Origin: Isoetes taiwanensis | Taxonomy: Eukaryota > Streptophyta > Lycopodiopsida > Isoetales > Isoetaceae | Assembly: GCA_021234155.1 (NCBI GenBank) | Contig: JAJEKV010000399.1 | Coordinates: forward strand, 1-64,000 | Direction: 5' to 3' | Length of the DNA stretch: 64,000 nt | In this document: positions 55,893-64,000 of the stretch, one piece after another | Layout: every line of letters begins with the position of its first letter | How positions within the stretch are numbered: position 1 is the first letter of the stretch | Program-made: the position numbers and the translations under genes | Notes under the pieces: generated by a model | Told to the model about the DNA's origin: nothing | Seen by the model: the letters and a program-made list of their open reading frames with translations, nothing else | Database searches by the model: none

Positions 55893-58800
55893 ATCACTGC
55901 AATTGGCCAGATAATCTCTTGGTCAAAAATGATTGAGTTCCTTGCTTTCCAGATCCTCCAGAGGAGTATGTAGATTCTCCAGTCCTAAGGATCATTAGGA
56001 AAGAGGATTTCAACCATAGGGGTAGAGGACAGGTTGGGAATTTGGAATTCCTCAGCAGCCAGCTCAAGTACCCACTCTGCCCATAAACAGTTCTTGAACA
56101 AGTGGTTTTCATCTTCAGCTTCCTGTAAACATCTTTCACATAAATTAGAAGCAGCCATGTTCAATCTATATCTTTTTGCATTGGTAGCTAAAGCCTTATG
56201 CCAAAGTTGCCACATAAAGGCCTTGATTTTGGGGTTAATGGGAGAGTTCCACATGAATTTTAGATTTGCCATACATCTCTCCTCAGTGATATCCCATTTG
56301 GTATGAATAGAGATGGTGTAGCTTCTTGTCAGGAATCTGTAGGCATTTTTAACCCTATATCCTGAGTTACCATGAACATGCCATTGGGTTTCTTGGTTGT
56401 GCTATTCTCCCTCAATAAGACAACTTCTTATGGTCTGGTAGAGTCTCTCATGATCTTCACCCATGTCTGCAAGAATTGAGTTCTGAAATTCTATAAAACC
56501 CCCATCATTGAAAAGATGAGAAATGTGAGTGATGCCTCTATCTGACCATTTTCTGCACTGAATAGGAAAATGCATAGCCAAGCAGATGTCAGGGTTATTT
56601 AAAATTAGAGAGGGATTCCAAAAGATTGTTTGATCCTTAGAAAGGCCCTCCTTCCAAGAATACATCCTGCTGACTGCTTTCCAGGCTCTGATCCATTTTT
56701 TAATGATACCAGGAGTATTATTAGGAACCTTGAACTCAAAGAATAACCTGTCAGGGAGATGCATGTTCACATTTCTCCACCCAAAGGGTTTACACTTAGC
56801 AAGGTAATGGTTAATAAGCTTTGACACAGGGTGGTTTATTTCATCATGGCCAGCTCTATAAATATATTTGGCTGCCAGGGCCAACCCTTGTTTCTCAATA
56901 TCCAGAACTCCCAGACCACCATGCTTCCTTTTCTTCATACATTCTTTCATGGAAACTGGGATCCAGGTTCTATTACTATCCCCACTAGCAATAAATCTCC
57001 CTAAAATGCCTTGGAGGTTAGAGATGACCTTTTTAGGAGCTAAAAGGATAGAAGACTGGTAAACATGAGAAGAGGAAATGACAGAATTGGCTAAGATAGC
57101 TCTTCCATTTTTGGACAGATATTTACTGTTTAAAAGATCAGCCTTTCTGTGGAACTTCTCAATAATATCACCCCAAAGATCACTAGCATTAGTTCTTAAA
57201 GCAAAAGGAATACCCAAGATTTTGGATTTAGTAATTGGAGAGAGATACTCACAGCCAAGGGTTTGAGCAGTTTGCTGCCCCTTTACCTGATTTCTTGCAA
57301 TGAGCTTGGACTTGAGAGGATTGATTTTACATCCCGAACAGTTACCAAAATCTTGGAGAACAGTTTGAGTGTTTGTGATGGAGTTCTCTTCCATAGTGAC
57401 AAAAAGAAAAGTGTCATCTGCAAAGTGAGCATTAAGGAAGAAACATGCATCTAGATTACCAGGGAGCTTAAGTCCGACAATTCTCTTCTCCTGGTCTGCT
57501 TTTTTGAAGGCACAATTCAAGGCTTCCATAATTATAAGGAAAAGAAAGGGGGCAAGAGGACAACCTTGCTTGACACCTCTCTTTATCTCAAAGAAAAGGC
57601 TGCATTCTCCATTGATCAGGACAGAAGATCTTGAGTTGTAAAGAATGGCTTGAAAAATACTTATCACTTCTTGGGAGAACCCCATCTTTTGACAACATTT
57701 GAGGAGGAAATTCCAGCTGACCGTGTCAAAAGCCTTAGTAATATCCAGTTTTAGCAAGGCAATGTCCTGTTTAGTTTCTTTGGCCCAATGCATGCCTATG
57801 ATAGCAGTGGCTACATTATCTAAAATGGATCTATCCTTTAGGTAAGCACTTTGGGTGTTGGATATGGTAAGATCCAGAATAGGTTTCAGTCTAGAGGCTA
57901 TGGTAGCAGAGATGATTTTGTAAATAACATTGGTGAGGGATATAGGTCTGAAATCAGAGAAAGTTTCAGGAATCAAGGAAATAAAGCTGGTATTAATTCT
58001 GCAATCTAGATTCCTGAGAAGTAAGAATTCATTGCACACATTAGTAACATCATTTCCAATAATATTCCAATTTTTTTAAAGAATTCGACTGGGAGGCCAT
58101 CAGGACCCGGAGTCTTACCATTTTCCATACCTGATACGTTTGCCCACAATTCTTCAATGGTAAAAGGAGCTTTCATGCTTTCATTCTGCTCATCTTGAAT
58201 AGATCTTTGAATCTGAATGAAATTGTCTATATCCTCTTCCATAGCAGTAGGAGAGGTTCCCATTATTCTCATAAAATGATCAGTAGCAGCCTGTTTAAGA
58301 TCTTTGTCCTCAGAGATGGGATTGCCATTGACCTTTACACTATAGATCTGATTTCTCTTAATTCTCCCTTTGGCCTTGATGAAGAAATACTTGGAGTTAC
58401 TCCTCTCATCATCCTTAAGTTCCCTAATTTTTGCTTTTAGCTGCCATCCTTTTGCAATTCTGAGTTCCTCTCTTTCAACCTGAATTTTTATATTCTCTTG
58501 CTGATCCAAGGGAGTTTGCTGGAGCTGAGTTCTCAAATCCATCAGATGCTGCTTTTCTTGAATGTAAATTTGCTTGCCCCAGACTTTGAGCCAATTTTTA
58601 ATATTTTTGGCAGTTCTCACCCACCATTCCATCCATCCAAACTGATTTCTAGGCTTAGGGGTCTTCCTATAAACCTGTTCAAACTCATGAAGAAAGGTAG
58701 TCTGATCAAGAAGTGAGACATTTAACTTGAAGTAGGATTTTCTCTTGGCATTTGAAGTATCCCCTCTTATTTCCAGCAACTGGGGAAAGTGATCAGAGAT

Positions 58801-59487
58801 TGTATAGCCATTTAAATTGGAAACCCTGTCACATTGGTTCCAAAGATTCTCACTGACATAAAAACGGTCATGAAGGCAGTGGATAGGGTCGTCAATTCTC
58901 TGATTGAACCAGCTAAAAGTATTTGGTTGGGTTCTAACCAGTTTAAGATCATGCATGGAGATTAAGTGCCCCCAAGAATTCTGCTCTTGATTGAGGAGAG
59001 GTCTAAAATTAGTACTCCTCATGAAATCATGAGTGACCATGTTAAAGTCACCAGCAAGAATGCAGTTATCATAAGGAATATTAGCTAAGCTATTTCTAAT
59101 TGTATTCCACATAGGACTTCTCTCACCAGGCTGATTATGAGCATAAATGTTAACAAAAGCAAACCTTTTGGTTCCGAGATCTCCATGGAGAATTTGCCAT
59201 CTCCCACAATTGCCATGCATCATCTGAATGTTGGAGATATTTAAACTGTTTTTCCAAGCTATAGAAATACCTGCAGAACTATTATTTGCCCTAATAGCCC
59301 AAAGTCTAAAACTAGGGGGAAGAGTGTTAGCAATAAGTCTCTCAAAGTCATCATCATGAAGCTTATGTTCCTGGAAAAAGATCATATCAGCATTAATGGA
59401 TGAAATACAAACCTTTAGCCTATCTCGTTTGACATTCGAATTAATACCTTGGAGATTCCAAGATACACATCTGAAGTTAATATCCAT
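55893..59487 (-). pseudogene. LINE ORF2: endonuclease-reverse transcriptase
   Basis: ORF2 nicks target DNA and copies the LINE RNA at the nick. Its ATG (59,487) overlaps the ORF1 stop. The endonuclease (59,480 to about 58,750) shows RCVSWNLQGIN, FFQEHKL (catalytic Glu), ILAGDFNMV and NGYTISDHFPQL (catalytic Asp-His). Reverse transcriptase follows with FRPISLTNVIYKIISATIAS, LLKLDITKAFDTVSWNFLLK, GVKQGCPLAPFLFLI and the catalytic HFADDTFLFV. The zinc-finger-like region (MWQLWHKALATNAKR ... CERCLQEAEDENHLFKNC) closes it. A one-base loss in an A run near 58,072 and TAG stops near 56,402 and 55,983 break the frame. With these joined the product would be about 1,200 residues, the usual plant L1-like size. 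Confidence 0.9.
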
Positions 59488-62212
59488 AAAAATCAGTTTT
59501 TTTTTGGACCCTTGAACTTCTCCTTGAGACTTCAAAGGTTTGTTTTTTATTTCTCTTTTTCCTATTGGATGTGATCAATTCCCAAGATCCTTTCTCTTCT
59601 TCTTTGTCGAAGTCTCTTTCAATTACTTGTTCTAAGAAGTGCTGTTCGGAATGGTCACTGTCATAAACATAGTGGATTTCTTCCAAAGCTTCTCCCGTTA
59701 TAGCTAAGGCTTTGTCTTCCTTAATCTCTTCAATTTCCTCAATAATCACATTATTTGCCTTGATATCTTCAATTTTTTCAATAATCACATTGTTAGCACA
59801 GCAAATCATAAGGGGAATGATGTTTATGGGATCATCATCCTGGGTGAAAGCATGCTACGGTGTACCACTTTTGGAACCCTCAAAAGTACCTACACTGGGT
59901 ACTTTTAAATCTGGTACTTTCATAGTTTTCTTTCCATTAAAATCAATTGAAAGTTTTTGAATTGAAGGTCAATAACATGTCAACCTACAGTATTAAAGGA
60001 TAACAATACCATTGGAGACTAAAATGAATGAACTAACTCGCAAACTTATTGTTTATTGAGACATTTGTGCGAGTTCCTAGTACCCAGTACTGGGTACTTT
60101 TCTGGGTAGTTTTGGACTCCCTAAAAGGTAATTTATATGGTACACCCTAGCATGCTTTCACCCTCCTTTTGTTTGCTAGTTTCTCCATTTTTGCAAAAAT
60201 CTTCCTCTCCCTCTTTCTTGCTGTTGTTAGGCTTTTTCTGAACCCAAACCTGTTTAGGCTGGGAGGGGGGGGGGAACATTGGGGCCTTTCCTTTATCAGG
60301 GGGAGCTTTATCTTCCTTATATTCCTTCATGACAGGAATTTTGGAGTACTTAATTCATGTCTTCATCAATTCTGGTGCCAATGAATTTCTCCCACTTAGA
60401 GTCAATTTCTTTCAGAATGCAGATAGAGGGGAAGTCGGTTTGAGGAATAGAGATATCAATAACCTCCCCCAGACAGCCTCCTATTGCTGTAAGGTGATTG
60501 CGAGTCCAGAACTTAGGGGGAAGATTTGGGCAGGAGACCCAAGTAGTAGTAGCAACACCAGAAAAATTGCCCGGAATATAGAGAGGATTCCAATCCATAA
60601 TGTAGACCGGGCAGTTAGCTATGGAAGAGATTTTTCTAGTGAGCATAATCTTTCTGTGATTACTATCTCTGCATAAGATTTGGTAGGTTTTAGAGTCCAT
60701 TCTAAGGATAGAAAGGATGGGGATATTAATGGCTCTATTAAACCAATTCTTAACCTCACTGATGTTAGGACATTTAGCAGGAAAGTGAACCATAATCCCA
60801 TTAGCAGAGTATTTTACTTTAGCCTCATTATCCTTTATAGCAAAAAGATCAACCTGAGACCCCTTAGTGTAAGTGTCATTTTCCTGTTTTTTATGACTTT
60901 TTTCTTCCCAATCAGAATTTAAAAGAACATTTTTGAATGAAGGGGACGTATCATTTAATTTGTCATACTTGCCCATAGTAGGAATCTTTGACTTGAGCTT
61001 GGAATCTGAGATCTTGGTTGACTGTTTGTCCAAGTTGAGGCTGACTATTTTTATACAGTTGGGACAAGGGCATTCTCCTGCATCTCGGGGGTTGAAGTAT
61101 CCATTGCTGTCTCAGATCATACAGTACTTGGTTGGTTCAAGCTTGTGCATAACTGTATCATGATCTACTTCCACATTCTTTAGTTCCTCTGCAGCTATCA
61201 AGGACAGATCTTCTTTGAATTTTTCCTTGAATTCTATTATCTTGTGGTCATCTGCACTTTTCCAGACTCGAACCAGTTGGAAGGTAGCCTTAGATTTCCA
61301 TTCCATGAGTTCTAGGTCCTCTGCCAGGTCCTTGGTTGTCTGGAGTAGGTCAGTCATCGATTTTTTGAAGACTTGGTTCTTGAGGCTGCAACAATCTTCT
61401 TTGGAGTGCCCGGATTTGACTCGAATCATCTGATAGAGCAATAAGTCGAGGTCTTGGAGTCTATTTATCATATTCCAGACCAGATCCCTGTCATTGGCTT
61501 TCCCCTCGGCATATTGTCTCTCCAGTCTAGTGATTTCTTGTTGACAGGCAAGAATCTGACCCTCTTTCTTGATACCCATACATTCAATGGTTGCATTTTG
61601 CTGATATCGAATGTCGCAGTGAGTTCCCTCATCTTTTTCCATGTCAGATCGTTTTTCTCTTCCAGTTTTAAGATGAGCTTCCAATCTCTACTCTCCTGTG
61701 TAAGAGACTCATTGTCATCCGGTTCATAGGCGGATCTACTACCAGAGGTTTTCCCTTTGCATGCTAGCTGCTTAGATCTCATCTTGGAGAAGTAGAATGT
61801 TTATATCTGGACCCAAAGACAATTCTTGACGAGAAGTAATTCCGAAAATTTGACAACAGAGCCTAAGGACGCTAGGCTCTGCTTCAAGAACCAAGATTCT
61901 ATCTGTGAAGTTGTGAGTCCTAAGAACTGTTTCAAGACACCCGGAAGAGTTGATGTTCTGGATCAAATTTCTTCCCTCAGCCGAGAACGAAAGGATGCAC
62001 AGGATGTCTCTGTCACAATCTTCGCGAAAATTAAAAAAACCTAAAGTAAGCCTATCACTAGCTGCTGTAGAAATCCAGATTTTAATGATTAGCCTGGCTT
62101 GGGGTACAAGGTTTGCTGCAGGGGCTAGATTCTGGAGAATAGCAGAGGTAAGAACCTCTGCCTCATCCATCGAATCCGTCCCGTTTCCCGAGGCGCCAGC
62201 AAGTTCGCCCAC
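59477..62212 (-). pseudogene. LINE ORF1: gag-like protein with DUF4283-type region, interrupted
   Basis: It starts near 62,212 (MGELAGASGNGTDSMDEAEV). After shifts it continues through a long coiled coil (61,684-61,112; QQEITRLERQYAEG, LLQTTKDLAEDLELME), a TGA at about 61,110, and a CPCPNC motif. A nucleic-acid-binding domain of the DUF4283 type common in plant L1-like ORF1 follows (61,033-60,350; VHFPAKCPNISEVKNW ... TTTWVSCPNLPPKFWT ... IGGCLGEVIDI). The rest is Lys/Pro/Glu-rich (60,330-60,165) and resumes after the nested MITE (59,844-60,161) to TAA at 59,477. ORF1 proteins bind LINE RNA and act as chaperones. The TATGGATATTAA junction makes the ORF1 stop overlap the ORF2 start. Confidence 0.7.
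59844..60161. mobile_element. MITE of about 318 bp nested in the LINE
   Basis: Terminal inverted repeats of 24 bp with one mismatch begin GTGAAAGCATGCTA, then (C/G)GGTGTACCA. The interior is non-coding, with small repeats of GGGTACTTTT and GTACCCAGTACTGGGTAC. It interrupts ORF1 of the LINE and is therefore younger than the LINE. I could not separate a target duplication from the palindromic GCATGC in the ends. Confidence 0.78.
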
Positions 62213-62243
62213 GGTAGCGCCAGGTCACCATTCCTCCGGTCTC

Positions 62244-62257
62244 TATAGTAGCAAGTC
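62244..62257 (+). repeat. LINE target-site duplication, 5' side
   Basis: TATAGTAGCAAGTC is identical to 55,248-55,261 and lies next to the LINE 5' end (GAGACCGGAGGAATGG on the minus strand). Confidence 0.95.
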
Positions 62258-62458
62258 ATCCCAGCATAACCTCTTTTACATGTGCATTCATCAAACATTA
62301 TTGATACCAAAAAGGCCAAGAATTCTTTGACTAGCATGTTCTCATGTTTCCATATACGAAAAATAAAATTCATGTCATTTGCCACATAGTTTAAGCTCTT
62401 ACACTTCTGCCAAAGAAAACCACAAAATTCCAAGACACCACATAAAGGCGCAGTTCCT

Positions 62459-63106
62459 ATTTCAGAGTAGAAGCACCATGGTTCCCAACCTGCATAGCAA
62501 TAGTAGTAGTGTGAGAAGAAGCTGGAGCAACATTGGCTGCTGGAGCAATAATATTTCCGTTTGGAGCAACCATATTAGCAGTAGTGGTAACGACCCTAGA
62601 GATAGAAACAATAGCATTCAAATGATGAGCAGATGAAGCAATAACATGAGTGAAGAGGCAGTATTAGAAGAAATTGTTGCCGAGATTGATATTAACAATA
62701 GGAACTTGGATATGATAGGTCGACATGGGGGTGGCAGCTATGGAATTGTCTATTTTTTACAGTTAGAATTAAAGAAAACCCCGCCCCGAAGGGTTTTCAA
62801 GGGAAAAACCTTGACAGCAATAAGTATGCTATGAAACTTTACAATGATATATTTTAAGGTAGTGTCTAAGTACATAACTGAGTGCGCATATCCATCACCC
62901 CCTGAAGATATGATTCTAATGACCCTACTGAAGCCATGTCCAACATCACATGGAGCAGCTGGATAGGCGGGACCAACCCCGTAATAAGAAACCCAGAGAC
63001 TAACATCCATTGAGAAGTAACTATGAATAAGCTTGTTTAAGGGAATGAGATTGGCTCTGTTCATTACGTTGTAATTTTTGTTGGCATCTTTCTTGCTGGA
63101 ACTTGA
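62459..63106 (-). pseudogene. Unidentified gene fragment, two possible exons
   Basis: The upper block (63,106 to about 62,850) reads SSSSKKDANKNYNVMNRANL, then NKLIHSYFSMDVSLWVSYYG, VGPAYPAAPCDVGHGFSRVI and SSGGDGYAHSV. The lower block (about 62,650-62,459) reads VIASSAHHLNAIVSISRVVT, TTANMVAPNGNIIAPAANVA, HTTTIAMQVGNHG and ends ASTLK with a stop. Both look like genuine protein (Gly/Pro/Tyr block, Thr/Ala-rich tail). They may belong to one minus-strand gene with an intron, but I cannot name the family. The LINE inserted just downstream of its end. Confidence 0.35.
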
Positions 63107-64000
63107 GCCTACCTTATCTAAAACACCAAATGTAGAAAAATACGTAGGAAAACCTAAATATAAGACCGAAATACTCCATAGTCCATCAAATCAGGATTCT
63201 CGGGATGGATAAGCATCATTGCTTGGCAAACATGGGCCTCTGGCTCGTTGACATGTCAAGTGTGGGTATGTTGTCTATTTTGGAGTCTGCTATTTATTGG
63301 AGGGTTTGGTATTGGTTCCCCATATGATGCTTCTTCCTCTCAGTGTTTCTTTCCTTCATTCATTGAATCCATATTTTCTCCCTTTAATATTTTATGATAA
63401 AATTCATGTAAATAATTGTTGTTTATGTATATGTCATATAATACAAATGACCAGCCTGCGTGGCATAGGTTATAATTCCCTCCATTTGGAGGTATTTTAT
63501 TTTTCATATGTGGGGGCTAGTTTTGTATCCCCCAATTTTGTTTTGCAGGTATCTTCTTTGATTTGAGTTCTTCTTTGGCATCCCTTAGGTTTTATTCTTG
63601 GATCCATCTAGGGATTGATGTTAAATGAGCCGAACCAAGCCTATATGTGGAAGCTCCTTGATGAAGGTTTATCACTAGGGTTTTCCTGAAAGCCTTGAAG
63701 GGCGGGGTTTTTTAATCCCGGTGATAAGCCTTCGCTAGGTTACCAGCAACCTACTTCTTTTGTTTTAGTCGGGGCTCCAGGACTATATAACTGAGTAATC
63801 CTTATTTTATTTTTTGTTTAATGGATAGTATGTAGATGTGGAGCTACCCACCCTTAACATATGTAACCATTGTACCAAGAAACTATTGGGATGAATGAAA
63901 AGGCTATCTATCGGGAGTTTAATTTGTTAGTTTCCATGAGCCCATAACGAGAATACTAGGATGAACCAAAAGCCTGTCTATCGGGAATTTTGTTAGTTTC
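63107..64000. other. No gene recognised
   Basis: The sequence is AT-rich. The phrase TATCGGGA(G)TTT...TTGTTAGTTTC occurs twice at the very end (about 63,908-63,937 and 63,978-64,000), each after CTATC and preceded by GGATGAA, a partial tandem repeat cut by the window edge. Confidence 0.45.

Larger units (their letters stand above)
55262..62243 (-). mobile_element. Full-length LINE (L1-like), 6,982 bp
   Basis: The element is bounded by the exact 14 bp duplication TATAGTAGCAAGTC and has a short A-tail at its 3' end (55,262-55,274 on the plus strand). On the minus strand it encodes a gag-like ORF1 and an ORF2 with an apurinic-type endonuclease, a reverse transcriptase and a zinc-finger-like C-terminus. 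A MITE is nested at 59,844-60,161. The intact duplication shows that this is one complete insertion. Stops and shifts show that it is no longer active as read. Confidence 0.93.

Noticed and set aside
62646-62760. Kinase glycine-loop-like stretch (IGRHGGGSYGIVY)
   Set aside because: The frame has no following lysine/VAIK block, and the opposite strand has the more protein-like frames. It is probably chance.

Overview
This window is nuclear DNA from a land plant. Introns are GT-AG, and the cellular gene families are plant ones: a GPI-anchored protein resembling Arabidopsis At1g61900, a plastid TPR protein resembling At1g78915, a group IIb WRKY tail and a linker-histone domain. Gene density is very low and nested transposons dominate. 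The element mix suggests a large repeat-rich genome such as that of a homosporous fern, but that is inference. Many reading frames break by one base, often at or near homopolymer runs. This fits old decaying copies, but consensus errors in a long-read assembly could contribute.

Layout. 1-10.3 kb: almost gene-free, with a tRNA-derived SINE-like cluster (5.95-6.44 kb) and a kinase fragment. 10.3-23.5 kb: a PIF/Harbinger element (13.36-21.07 kb) with its own transposase, a SANT/trihelix-like partner and a captured WRKY tail. It sits exactly between two direct copies of a 2.4-3.05 kb unit. 24.1-27.5 kb: a decayed transposase-like gene. 29.2-38.9 kb: the last four exons of the GPI-anchored protein gene, with an 8.8 kb DNA transposon in one intron. 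40.3-41.9 kb: an unidentified decayed gene. 43.5-46.0 kb: foldback structures and a near-perfect 597 bp inverted repeat carrying MITE copies. 46.7-47.8 kb: remnants of the TPR gene and a linker-histone domain. 49.2-53.7 kb: a second transposase of the same superfamily as the 29.6-38.4 kb element. 54.4-55.0 kb: an unidentified ORF with one in-frame stop. 55.26-62.24 kb: a full-length LINE with a 14 bp target-site duplication. 62.4-63.1 kb: fragments of an unidentified gene.

The most interesting system is the element at 29,635-38,397. It has terminal inverted repeats. It carries a plus-strand RNase H-like (DUF7869-type) transposase and, head-to-head on the minus strand, a multi-exon gene that encodes a BAH domain, a ParB-like domain and a beta-class DNA methyltransferase. 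About 36 copies of an 18 bp palindrome (CGGTATAAATTTATACCG) lie only in the introns, 3' end and promoter of the methyltransferase gene and just upstream of the transposase. The second transposase gene (49.2-53.7 kb) has a different palindrome family, built on GGCGCC, upstream and in its predicted first intron. The two direct-repeat units at 10.3 and 21.1 kb carry the C-terminal end of the same transposase family. The window therefore holds four relatives of one transposon group, two of them associated with private palindrome arrays.
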